From a virus, in IMG/VR virus record IMGVR_UViG_3300027983_000014, positions 1-63,015 of that record: 63,015 nucleotides of DNA; one strand, 5' to 3'. The position numbers and the translations under genes were made by a program. Within the stretch, counting starts at the first letter, position 1. Each line of letters opens with the position of its first letter. This document shows, in pieces, positions 35,973 through 44,518 of this stretch. Under the pieces are notes generated by a model that searched no databases, was not told where the DNA came from, and saw nothing but the letters and a program-made list of their open reading frames with translations.

Positions 35973-36877
35973 TACGCGACACCAGTAACTATAAGATTAC
36001 GAGTTATCCAATTGTTAAGGCCCCCACCGCACTTATAGGCCAGTGTAAACTTATTAGTTCCTGCTGTTAGTCCAGTAATAATATATGAGCGCCCCAACCC
36101 TACGTAAGTTGACGCCGGAACGCTAACAAGCACCCCGTTTGCGTCGGTGGCGCCCACGGCGTTTAACTGAACAGAAAGACGAGATGGGTTTGCGGTACCA
36201 TTAACCACGGTCGCAGTCATGTCAATCCTTGCTGTCGTACCTGTTACAAGCGAAACACTAACCGCCGTCGAGTCACTACTAAGCGTTGTGACATACGAGG
36301 CCGAGGACGAATTGGCAGAAGTGTTAGAGAACGCGCCCAACGAAGTCACACAAACCCAAACGGTCCCATTATAGATCGTCTGGATGCCCGTAGGAACGGC
36401 GTTCGTGGCTCCCGTTGCTGCCGGTACGGTCGGGGCTGTCAAATAAACAATCATTCCCTCGGTTGGAGAACCAATGGCTGAGTCACGCGCAGCCTCGTTT
36501 GTAAAAACTGACGTAGCAGTGATAAGGGTCTTGTCGGGTCCAACAACCAAATCGCCTTCAATGGATAGGCTCCCTGCAACCAAGGTGTTGCCCGTAATCT
36601 TGGTGTCTCCGGGATTAAGCGTTGAGACATCGCCAAGACCATCCTCAGGGATTTCGATTCGGCTATCTAGAATCCAGTAACCGTCATCTCGGCGGATTGT
36701 CCAAACCTCTCCTTCTGCTGGCCAACGGAACACAGCTCCGACTTCCGTAGCTCGGATCTGAACCATCGCGCCGTCTTTCAGTGTCCCCTCGATACGACGG
36801 GTGGCGGGATCGACAGTGATGATGCGTGTCGCCAATTTGCGACCATATCCGCCCTGTAGGTATCTGCTGACTGGCAT
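35972..36877 (-). CDS. Baseplate spike / gpV-like protein with OB-fold
   Basis: This 301-residue protein has an N-terminal OB-like domain (about 15-75: RIEGTLKDGAMVQIRATEV...GEVWTIRRDDGYWI), as in baseplate V or gp5 spikes. A repetitive beta stretch and a C-terminal beta domain (about 185-301, TLAYKCGGGLNNWITRNL) follow. It should sit below the hub and pierce the envelope or wall. It is the first gene after the hub genes on the same strand. Confidence 0.8.
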   Translation of the reverse strand: MPVSRYLQGGYGRKLATRIITVDPATRRIEGTLKDGAMVQIRATEVGAVFRWPAEGEVWTIRRDDGYWILDSRIEIPEDGLGDVSTLNPGDTKITGNTLVAGSLSIEGDLVVGPDKTLITATSVFTNEAARDSAIGSPTEGMIVYLTAPTVPAATGATNAVPTGIQTIYNGTVWVCVTSLGAFSNTSANSSSASYVTTLSSDSTAVSVSLVTGTTARIDMTATVVNGTANPSRLSVQLNAVGATDANGVLVSVPASTYVGLGRSYIITGLTAGTNKFTLAYKCGGGLNNWITRNLIVTGVA

Positions 36878-36911
36878 CGTCTATTAACTCTCCTGATCGA
36901 TTGGGTTTTGA

Positions 36912-38309
36912 TCAATCCGCTTGCGTTGAGAGCACCCCGGCCCTTACCATCCCGGCACTAGCGTTTTGGCGTGTTCCCATCTTGGCATCGGCTGGAGCGA
37001 CAAATTTGACCTGAGTCTCAAAGCCAGTCTCGTAATCGAAGGTGTGAGTGACCTCGTCAACATACATTTGCAAGTCATGCTGAGGGAAGCGCACAATGCC
37101 GCCGGGATAAATCTCAGGCATAAAGGTGAGCGAAAAGTCTGCGTTAAACTGCTGGCTCCACATCAAAGAAAACTTCTGGTATGCCAAGAAGGTCTCATAG
37201 TAAGGGGAACGGACCATCGGGGCCTCTTCGAAATGCGGACGAGCGCCGTACTTGCGTAAAAACGCGATGGCTTTATGTTTCTCAGCTAGCGTAGGGCTGT
37301 CCAGAGAGACAGGAGGCTCGTCTGGTTTATCGCCATCTTCGCCGATCTGAACGGCATTCTCGTCTTTCGGATTCATAAAGCCCGCTGCAAATGCGTCAAA
37401 AACTGTAACGATCCCGTTAGTCTGAACGCGATCAAACATGTTGACGCCATCATAAAGACCAGCGATGTCACCAACCACATAAACATGAGTGGCTAAAGCA
37501 TCATCTGTTAAGTCGACCTGACCGCTCAGTATTTCGATGTCTTCGATATCCCAGTAGGGAGTTCTATGATTTTGTCCCCCGAAGTAGTCTGGGTAAAAGG
37601 CAAAAAAGTCGCCATTCGGCAAAGACTGGATGTTCCGCAAGCAAGCCTGAGCAAGCTGTTGCACAAATGGGAACAGGGGCTGATCATTCATAAGCGACTT
37701 CTTGCCGCGAAGAGCCAGACTTTCTACGTTATTAAAAAGTCCGGGAAGATCAATATAAGTTACAAAGGCAGTGGATTTAGAAAGTTTTTCGACGGTCCGA
37801 AGGTCTACTCCTCCTTCCGGGGTTCCCGGGGTAGCCGATTCCTCGTCCGACCCGGTCCGAGGCGAAAACCCATTTGTGCTACGAGCCTCTCGCCAACCAA
37901 CAGGAATGAGCTTGTTGCCGCTACCGCCAGACTCAGCGAACTTCCTGCCACCGTCCATCTCGAAAGTCATAAACGCGTGTGAGTCACTCGGATTACCGGG
38001 GATTTCGTTCACCCAAACCGTGAACTCCTTACCTTCCCCAGCCTTACCCCACACATTCAAGCCGGTAGTCGTCTGAGGCGATGTGAGCAAGCCACCAGCG
38101 TTCAACACAGACGAAACGAACCCGGAGCAATCGTACCCGTTCGGATCATTGAAGCTACCGTGGCCGCCACCCCACAAGTACAACTGCTGTCTCTTATGGA
38201 TTTCGTCAACACGAGCAATCATCCGCTCAACAAGCGCGCTTGACTGATTGGCTGGCTGCCCGCGAGGACCAGTAGTGGAACCTTCATGGTTGCGATCAAT
38301 CGCTGGCAT
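36912..38309 (-). CDS. Hub-family protein A1 with NlpC/P60 endopeptidase domain
   Basis: This 465-residue modular protein has an N-terminal NlpC/P60 domain: C61 in NGYDCSGFVSSVL and H111 in DSHAFMTF. NlpC/P60 enzymes cut stem-peptide bonds. From about 190 on it shares a domain with the next two genes (LALRGKKSLMNDQPLFPFVQQL, NHRTPYWDIEDIEIL, FLRKYGARPHFEEAPMVRSP). That part is presumably a baseplate hub component. It overlaps the paralogue by one base. Local wall digestion during infection is inferred. Confidence 0.9.
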   Translation of the reverse strand: MPAIDRNHEGSTTGPRGQPANQSSALVERMIARVDEIHKRQQLYLWGGGHGSFNDPNGYDCSGFVSSVLNAGGLLTSPQTTTGLNVWGKAGEGKEFTVWVNEIPGNPSDSHAFMTFEMDGGRKFAESGGSGNKLIPVGWREARSTNGFSPRTGSDEESATPGTPEGGVDLRTVEKLSKSTAFVTYIDLPGLFNNVESLALRGKKSLMNDQPLFPFVQQLAQACLRNIQSLPNGDFFAFYPDYFGGQNHRTPYWDIEDIEILSGQVDLTDDALATHVYVVGDIAGLYDGVNMFDRVQTNGIVTVFDAFAAGFMNPKDENAVQIGEDGDKPDEPPVSLDSPTLAEKHKAIAFLRKYGARPHFEEAPMVRSPYYETFLAYQKFSLMWSQQFNADFSLTFMPEIYPGGIVRFPQHDLQMYVDEVTHTFDYETGFETQVKFVAPADAKMGTRQNASAGMVRAGVLSTQAD

Positions 38310-39862
38310 TACTCTTCGCTTCCTTGCAATCGCATCGACCCCGCCCTGATCATCCCTTCGTGAGCCTTCAGGCGGCCCACACGGTTCCCGTCGCCACTGT
38401 TGATGGCTGCCGGGGCGCTTAGCTGAGCTTTAGTCATGAACCCCTGCTCCATGTCTGCGATATGTTCGACTGAATCGATATAGCATTGGATGCCATGAGA
38501 CGGAAAAGATACTATGCCGCCGGGATACAGCTCGGGCATGTAGGTAAACGTGAAGCCTGTGACAAACTGTCGTGACCACATCAGCATGAACGTTTGGTAG
38601 GCAAGAAAGACTTCGAAGTAGGGGGAGCGGACCATTGGGGCTTCTTCAAAGTATGGACGGGCGCCGTACTTGCGCAAAAACGCCAGCGTTTCGTCTACGG
38701 CAGCTTTAGCCTGCGCTGACGGCGGGTTACCATCTTCTGTTTCTATGCTTTCATCGTTGCCAGTATCGTCTTTTAGGGCCACCTGCCCTGCCGGACTGAA
38801 ATTGTCTGATATGAAGTTTGACTGGAAGGCCTCAAACACTGAAATAACCCCAGCAGTTTGAATCTTGTCAATCAGATTCACTCCATCGAAGTTGGCGATG
38901 TCACCAACTACATATACATGGGTCGCCAAACTGTCGTCAGTCAATTGCATATTGGCGTCAATAATTTCGATGTCTTCAATTTCCCAGTATGGCGTTCTAT
39001 GATTAAGGCCGCCAAAGTAGTCCGGATAAAAGGCAAAGAACCCCCCGTTTGGCAAAGATTGAAAGCTTCTAAGAGAGGCCTTGCACAACTGCTGGACAAA
39101 CGGAAGGAGCGGTTGATCGTTCATAAGGGATTTTTCTCCCCTAAGGGCTAGCGATTCCGCCATTTCCATAATGCCGGGAAGATCAATGAAAGTTGCAAAT
39201 GCAGCGGCTTTAGCAGTCCCGATGATTTGTTCAAGAGAGGCCGTGTCCACATCGGCATCAGTAGAGCTTGGGGCCGTGTCACCAAGTTGGACGACCTCTC
39301 CGTTTTGGGCGCCTTTGACCCAGCTTGTTGGGTCAGTGTTTCCGTTTCCGCCCGGACCATACCGAGCGCTCCCCGGCTTGGAAATGAACATGTGGATATG
39401 CTGGCTTCCGCCAAGGCTTCCCGTTCTGCCAAGCGGCGTCCCGGCCGGGACCTTTTGTCCCTTCTGAACGCGCACAGAGGACGGAAGCATGTGGCCGTAA
39501 CCAAGATATGAGCGGGCGGGCAAGCCCGTCTCTTCGGGCTTAGTTGGAGTGATACTAACCATCGCTTTACCCGTTCTTGATCCTGACCCCGTGTACCAGC
39601 TCTTGTCCACTGTCGCGATTTCACAATCAAACGCCGCAACTAGAACCGATCCGACATCACACACAACATCGACCCCACGATGGCCGCCCGAGTAGTTAGA
39701 GCGTGCGGCTCCATATTCGCATCCGCTACAGTTGCCGACGGCCTTCGCCCCTACGCTTGGTATAGGCCTGACTACGGCAGAAGGGCTGTCTGGCTGCCCG
39801 CGAGGACCGTCTGGCTGCGCACGAGGATAACGAGGAGCCGCTGGTCTAGTAGGTCCGGGCAT
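38309..39862 (-). CDS. Hub-family protein A2 with M23 metallopeptidase domain
   Basis: This 517-residue paralogue of the flanking genes has an N-terminal Pro-rich start (MPGPTRPAAPRYPRAQPDGP). An M23/lysostaphin-type domain follows with H61 and D65 (HRGVD), H124 and H155-x-H157 (QHIHM). A CSGC pair precedes it. The shared hub domain starts at about 225. The zinc-binding residues are present, so the enzyme is probably active on cross-bridges. Parts of its DNA are identical to the neighbour, a sign of recent duplication or conversion. Confidence 0.9.
   Translation of the reverse strand: MPGPTRPAAPRYPRAQPDGPRGQPDSPSAVVRPIPSVGAKAVGNCSGCEYGAARSNYSGGHRGVDVVCDVGSVLVAAFDCEIATVDKSWYTGSGSRTGKAMVSITPTKPEETGLPARSYLGYGHMLPSSVRVQKGQKVPAGTPLGRTGSLGGSQHIHMFISKPGSARYGPGGNGNTDPTSWVKGAQNGEVVQLGDTAPSSTDADVDTASLEQIIGTAKAAAFATFIDLPGIMEMAESLALRGEKSLMNDQPLLPFVQQLCKASLRSFQSLPNGGFFAFYPDYFGGLNHRTPYWEIEDIEIIDANMQLTDDSLATHVYVVGDIANFDGVNLIDKIQTAGVISVFEAFQSNFISDNFSPAGQVALKDDTGNDESIETEDGNPPSAQAKAAVDETLAFLRKYGARPYFEEAPMVRSPYFEVFLAYQTFMLMWSRQFVTGFTFTYMPELYPGGIVSFPSHGIQCYIDSVEHIADMEQGFMTKAQLSAPAAINSGDGNRVGRLKAHEGMIRAGSMRLQGSEE
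38874..38938 (-). repeat. 65-bp direct repeat, copy 1 (in A2)
   Basis: This 65-bp segment within the hub domain of A2 is identical to 40517-40581 in A3. It encodes part of the DDSLATHVYVVGDIANFDGVN region. Perfect identity, including third codon positions, suggests recent duplication or gene conversion. Confidence 0.85.
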
Positions 39863-39865
39863 TAC
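39807..39865 (-). repeat. 59-bp direct repeat, copy 1 (start of A2)
   Basis: The first 56 bases of the A2 coding region plus three upstream bases are identical to 41363-41421 at the start of A3. This encodes the shared Pro-rich leader. Confidence 0.88.
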
Positions 39866-41418
39866 TCTCCTTTTACACTCGGAGGAGCTGGGGACGGACC
39901 ATTGCCCACCGTAGGAGCCTTGTTCATTGCCATGCTCCCGGCTCTAATCATTCCCTCATGGGCAGAAAGGTTGCCAGTTCTAACGGTTTGCCCATTCTGA
40001 TTTCGCGTGATGGCTGCCGGGGCACTTAACTGCGCGGTTGTGTGGAAGCCGCTTCCAAAGTCGGCGACATGGCTGACTGAATCGATATAGCACTGTATCC
40101 CGTGCCGAGGAAACGAAACGATGCCCCCCGGATACAGCTCGGGCATATACGTGAACTCAAACGTAGTCACAAACTGTCGTGACCACATCAGCATGAACTT
40201 TTGATAAGCAAGAAAAGCCTCGAAGTAGGGGGAGCGGATCATTGGAGCTTCTTCGAAATAGGGACGGGCGCCATACTTCTTCAAAAAGTTGATGGCCTGC
40301 TCATTATTAATGTTAATTTGAGCGCTAGAATCATCTTTGTACTTATTGTTATCCTGATTGTCGCTCATTGGCTTTCCTGCAAGGGGTCCGTGATGGTACG
40401 GATCTGCTTCAATTTCAGTTTGGTCGCTTGTCGCAGAGGTCGGGTTGCCAGACAGGAAGTCTGCTTGAAATGCAGTAAAAACTGTGGCCACTCCGCCACT
40501 TTGGATTTTGTCGAATAGATTCACTCCATCGAAGTTGGCGATGTCACCAACTACATATACATGGGTCGCCAAACTGTCGTCTGAAAGATCAATCTCTCCG
40601 TTCAATATTTCGATGTCTTCAATCTCCCAGTATGGGGTCCTATGATTGAGGCCGCCAAAGTAATCGGGGAAGAAAGCAAAGAAGCCTCCGTCTGGCAGCG
40701 ACTGAAAATTACGTAGCGATGCTGCACATAGCTGCTGCACGAAGGGCATGAGCGGCTGATCGTTAAGAAGAGACCTTTCGCCTCGCAAAGCCATCGACTC
40801 TGCCATATCCATAATGCCGGGGACGGCGATGAATGTGGCAAAGGCGCTAGCCTTGGCGACCCCGGCAATTTGGGCGAGGGTGGCTTGAGTGGCGTCGTCG
40901 CCCGGAACCGCCGCGCCCCCGTCTTGTGTGTCCGAGCCATCAAGCCACGGCTCAGGGTCAACCAACGTGCCATTACGCTTTAGACCAAAGTGCAGGTGCG
41001 GCCCGGTGGAGTTGCCCGTGCTCCCAACCGCACCGATGGTGTCGCCCTTCTTAACGCCCTTTCTAACCTGAACAGACATCTTACTAAGGTGCAGATATTG
41101 TGTGACAGTCCCGCCGCCATGATCAATTTCAATCATCTTGCCCGCGTCGCCTGCTATCGCGGCAAAAGTAACACGTCCGTCTTTGACGGCAAAAACGGGC
41201 GTCCCTTCTGGAGCTTGGATGTCGATGCCTTTATGATCGCTAGACGCTCCGGCAGTAGGCGAAGTCCTAGGTCCGAAGTCAGAACCGTCGCCTGTGCCCA
41301 TTTTGTATTTGCCGGGGACAGGCCACATGGGCTTGTTGCTCTCAGTCGGCGGAGTTCGAGGGCCGTCTGGCTGCGCACGAGGATAACGAGGAGCCGCTGG
41401 TCTAGTAGGTCCGGGCAT
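39862..41418 (-). CDS. Hub-family protein A3 with M23 metallopeptidase domain
   Basis: This 518-residue paralogue starts with the same Pro-rich leader as A2. An M23 domain follows: H62 and D66 (HKGID), H110 (YLHLS) and H141-L-H143 (PHLHF), all conserved. The shared hub domain starts at about 190 (MALRGERSLLNDQPLMPFVQ). It is one base from the transglycosylase-bearing hub protein. Compared with A2 the M23 domain is more canonical, so the two could have different bond specificity. Confidence 0.92.
   Translation of the reverse strand: MPGPTRPAAPRYPRAQPDGPRTPPTESNKPMWPVPGKYKMGTGDGSDFGPRTSPTAGASSDHKGIDIQAPEGTPVFAVKDGRVTFAAIAGDAGKMIEIDHGGGTVTQYLHLSKMSVQVRKGVKKGDTIGAVGSTGNSTGPHLHFGLKRNGTLVDPEPWLDGSDTQDGGAAVPGDDATQATLAQIAGVAKASAFATFIAVPGIMDMAESMALRGERSLLNDQPLMPFVQQLCAASLRNFQSLPDGGFFAFFPDYFGGLNHRTPYWEIEDIEILNGEIDLSDDSLATHVYVVGDIANFDGVNLFDKIQSGGVATVFTAFQADFLSGNPTSATSDQTEIEADPYHHGPLAGKPMSDNQDNNKYKDDSSAQININNEQAINFLKKYGARPYFEEAPMIRSPYFEAFLAYQKFMLMWSRQFVTTFEFTYMPELYPGGIVSFPRHGIQCYIDSVSHVADFGSGFHTTAQLSAPAAITRNQNGQTVRTGNLSAHEGMIRAGSMAMNKAPTVGNGPSPAPPSVKGE
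40517..40581 (-). repeat. 65-bp direct repeat, copy 2 (in A3)
   Basis: Identical to 38874-38938. It lies in the same position of the homologous hub domain. Confidence 0.85.
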
Positions 41419-41421
41419 TAC
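41363..41421 (-). repeat. 59-bp direct repeat, copy 2 (start of A3)
   Basis: Identical to 39807-39865, covering the start of A3 and three bases before it. Confidence 0.88.
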
Positions 41422-42560
41422 CGATACTTGCCCCAGCCGCCGCCGTCTCCGGCATTACGTGAAGACTCCCATGGCTGCATCCCGCCCGACTTGAAGAGGG
41501 AGAGAGCCGCCTTGGCGTTGTTGAAAGGGTTGCGCATGTCGCCATGTAAGCGGACTAGATCCGGATGCACCTTAACATAAATTTGCCACAAGCCCTCGCA
41601 GCCGATGCTGTTAACCAGACCGGGCTTGAGTGATGACTCAGCGAAGGCCACGCGACGAAATAGCTTTGCGTCCTTCTCGCTAAAGCCAACATACTTCGCT
41701 ATAGAAAACACCTGACTGGGGTCCAAAACGTCAGACCCATTTTCAGGGTACACTCGATCTAGGCCTTGGAGTTCAGCATCTTGGACATTGTTGTCCCCGC
41801 TATCACCACCACCATTGTCAAGTGCGCTGCCGTAAGACCCGCCACCGAGCGCCCCCTCCAAGAAATAATTGAGGTCGGCGCGGGCCGACGCCTCGGCCGT
41901 TAATGCCATTTCCTTGTAGATGTTTTCTACGGTGTCGACGATGCCGTCAGGCAAACTTTCAATGAAAATTGTTTCATCAGACCAGCCGCCGATTTCAATA
42001 AGTGTGTCAAATAGCAATCCGCCTATCGAACCATCGGTTTGCTTTACATACGGGGTTCCGTCGGGCCTGAACTTTTTCGCAGGGGCTGTTTCTTCTTGGG
42101 GATTTGTGATTCCGCCAAGCTGCGCGTTGACCTGCCACCCGTGAGACTGAAGAAACTCCCAAACAAAAGGAAGCCCCGGATCGAAATAGGTGTAGAGAAG
42201 GCGCTTAATAGTGCAACTGGCTTTGATCTTGCATGTCCCGGGGAATAGCTGGATGTACGGGGTCGTATCACAAAACCCAGTGAACACTTGCATGGGCCGA
42301 TCTTTGATCCTAGTCATTGTGATCACGATAGGGTCCATGGGATGGAAAATTGGTCCCCGTGTCGACGTCTTTGAAACCGAGTCGTAAGTCTTGCTGTCCG
42401 TCCAGATAAACTGAGGGTTGCGGAACTCTACTTCGGCCGTGCTGACTGCGTCGATTTGGCGATTAACCGAACAGCTTGTCACGTAGGGGCTTAGATCGTA
42501 AATGCCAGAATCTGTTTTGACAAATACATCGACTCTTGGAGTGTAAACTAGGCGTTTCAA
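41418..42560 (-). CDS. Hub-family protein B1 with lytic transglycosylase domain
   Basis: This 380-residue protein has an N-terminal hub-like domain shared with the next gene (MKRLVYTPRVD...IKDRPMQVFTGF...RLLYTYFDPGLPFV). A linker precedes a C-terminal SLT-type domain (about 283-380): E308 in VAFAESS, then GCEGLWQI and PFNNAKAAL. It should cut the glycan backbone. The catalytic Glu and the surrounding motifs look intact. It overlaps B2 by 4 bp and A3 by one base. Confidence 0.9.
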   Translation of the reverse strand: MKRLVYTPRVDVFVKTDSGIYDLSPYVTSCSVNRQIDAVSTAEVEFRNPQFIWTDSKTYDSVSKTSTRGPIFHPMDPIVITMTRIKDRPMQVFTGFCDTTPYIQLFPGTCKIKASCTIKRLLYTYFDPGLPFVWEFLQSHGWQVNAQLGGITNPQEETAPAKKFRPDGTPYVKQTDGSIGGLLFDTLIEIGGWSDETIFIESLPDGIVDTVENIYKEMALTAEASARADLNYFLEGALGGGSYGSALDNGGGDSGDNNVQDAELQGLDRVYPENGSDVLDPSQVFSIAKYVGFSEKDAKLFRRVAFAESSLKPGLVNSIGCEGLWQIYVKVHPDLVRLHGDMRNPFNNAKAALSLFKSGGMQPWESSRNAGDGGGWGKYR

Positions 42561-43705
42561 TCTGCTCTCCTAATCTCTACGTCCCCTTTGCCCGAGAACT
42601 TAAGGGCCTTGGTGATTCCCGGTTCAAGGTCGATTTTATAATGTGCGTCACCCGCTTGCCCCGAGCCGTTGTCTACCTTAGTGATGAACCAAGTCTTGCT
42701 GGGTTTTTTGGGGTCTCGAATCTCTAGCTTAAAGCGGCATTTCAAACCGGTCGGGGTCCCGTCGGTCACTTCGCCCTTGATATCAAACAAATCCGCTAAA
42801 AACCCTCCGTTACGGGCCAATTTCAATTTTTTATTGGTGCCAGCAACGCCCAGTTCAGCATAACTGAATCCATTGTTCTTGGCTTCGTTCCCGCAGGAAA
42901 CATCTCCTCCGCTGTAATCATCCGTAGTGGCCCCAACCTTAACCCATTCGCCCTTGCCGACCCCAGACGTAACCGATCCGCCATCCTCATTCACAGCGTA
43001 GCCGCTTAGTGTGGCGGTCCCAATCATTTCTTTTAGCAGGAGTTTGATGTCTTTGAATGCTTCTTCGCTGGTCGTTTCGCGATCCGTGACCATGGCGGCC
43101 ACTAAGCTGATGATGCCCTCTGGTAATCCTTCTATGAAAATGGATTCAGGATCCCAGCCGCCGATTTCATTCAACACATCAAACAGTAGTTTGCCAATGC
43201 TTGCGTCATTTAGGCGAAGGGATTCATCTTCTACGCTTTTTTCTCCGCCGAGCTGCGTCAAGCCGGTTTGAGTATTAGTTTGCCAACCCTTTTCCTCAAG
43301 CCAAGTGTGGACAAAAGGAAGTCCCGGATCGAAGTAAGTATAAAGAAGTCGCTTCAATGTGCAAGAAGCGGTTAGTTCTACAACGCCCGGGTAAGCGGAG
43401 ATGTAGGGGGTCGTGTCTAGGAACCCAGTGAACACCTGCATAGGACGATCTTTGATGCGGGTAAGCGTAACGGTGATCTTATCCATAGGATGGAACACGG
43501 GAGCCAAAACCTTAGACCCATCGGAGTCTGTGCGCTCGCCATCGGTCCACATAAACTGCGGATTGCGCAGCGTTAAGTTAACCGTACTGACGGCGTTCTG
43601 GCGGCGAGTGACGCTACCCTTAGTGATGTATGGGCTGACATCATACAAACCCGTGTCAGTCTGAATAAAGGCGTCGACCCTAGGAGTGTAGACGAGTCTT
43701 TTCAT
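42557..43705 (-). CDS. Hub-family protein B2 with RlpA-like double-psi barrel
   Basis: This 382-residue paralogue of B1 has residues 1-230 alignable with it (shared VYTPRVD, LRNPQF, IKDRPMQVFTGF, YTYFDPGLPFV, IFIEGLP). Residues about 278-380 differ and resemble a double-psi beta-barrel: FSYAELG near the start, ITKVDNGSGQ and HYKIDL near the end, giving D345 and D359. RlpA and expansin-like proteins with this fold act on glycan strands. The assignment of this domain is less certain than the others. Confidence 0.78.
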   Translation of the reverse strand: MKRLVYTPRVDAFIQTDTGLYDVSPYITKGSVTRRQNAVSTVNLTLRNPQFMWTDGERTDSDGSKVLAPVFHPMDKITVTLTRIKDRPMQVFTGFLDTTPYISAYPGVVELTASCTLKRLLYTYFDPGLPFVHTWLEEKGWQTNTQTGLTQLGGEKSVEDESLRLNDASIGKLLFDVLNEIGGWDPESIFIEGLPEGIISLVAAMVTDRETTSEEAFKDIKLLLKEMIGTATLSGYAVNEDGGSVTSGVGKGEWVKVGATTDDYSGGDVSCGNEAKNNGFSYAELGVAGTNKKLKLARNGGFLADLFDIKGEVTDGTPTGLKCRFKLEIRDPKKPSKTWFITKVDNGSGQAGDAHYKIDLEPGITKALKFSGKGDVEIRRAD

Positions 43706-43711
43706 AATCCC

Positions 43712-44518
43712 TTAGAGATTCGGGGCAGTTGGCGTCCCCCAAAGTCCAGTGGACGGAGTTTCGCGAAGCGGACCCCGTCCTTCCGTCGGCTTGGGTGGTT
43801 TGGGTGGTTTGGTTGGTTTTGTTATCTCCTGAAACTCGTTTCTTGGACGCGCCGCAAAAAGGGTCATAAAATCCGTCATCTCTTTTGGCTTCCAGCTTCC
43901 GTCTTCTAAGCGACCGGGGCCTGTGACCATCTCGGCGACTAGAAACTCAAACTCAAATGTGGGAGCGGGATCAAAACGCTTAGCGCCAGCCTGAATGTTT
44001 TTGATGTACCCCTTGGCGACCCACTGGTGAGGGCGCCCTTTGCGTGCAGTATTTGAGCCGGGGTTGGCTTCTCCCCTCAGGTCTTCATCGCTTTTTCGTC
44101 CGTTGATGCTTAGCTCGATGAGCGGATCGAAGTCTGCGTCATCTTGCGAATAATATCGCGACGATAATGCGTTGTACTGGGATTCACGCACAAAAATGGC
44201 AAACAGGTTTCTTCTGTAGCTGTCAGCGTGTCTGCCCCTGATCGTGATGCTAGGCTGAGACAGGTTGTGAGGGAAGAATTGACGAACGCTACGGCTCTGC
44301 CCAGTCGATCCGTTGATGTTGATGGTAATGTCCATGTCCTCGATCCAGAAATAGATCTCACGATTAAATTGGTCCGTCAGCTTTGCGGTGTAATTGTTGG
44401 TCGACGGATCGGTTTCCGAAATGTATCTGACCCCGTAACCTTTGCGTATGGGTAGTTCGGCCCCCGGCACATGTTTCTGGCCGTGTTTGTCGCCAGACGG
44501 GGTCCAATAATTACTCAT
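43712..44518 (-). CDS. Baseplate / tail protein
   Basis: This 268-residue protein begins MSNYWTPSGDKHGQKH; ATG at 44518 has GGAGGCGGGCAAG before it and overlaps the upstream gene. It contains IYFWIEDMDITININGSTG and a C-terminal Pro/Lys linker (KPTKPPKPPKPTE). Its strand pattern resembles the LysM-less gp53-like or tail-tube-initiator proteins, but no firm family is named. It lies between the tape-measure region and the hub genes. Confidence 0.78.
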   Translation of the reverse strand: MSNYWTPSGDKHGQKHVPGAELPIRKGYGVRYISETDPSTNNYTAKLTDQFNREIYFWIEDMDITININGSTGQSRSVRQFFPHNLSQPSITIRGRHADSYRRNLFAIFVRESQYNALSSRYYSQDDADFDPLIELSINGRKSDEDLRGEANPGSNTARKGRPHQWVAKGYIKNIQAGAKRFDPAPTFEFEFLVAEMVTGPGRLEDGSWKPKEMTDFMTLFAARPRNEFQEITKPTKPPKPPKPTEGRGPLRETPSTGLWGTPTAPNL

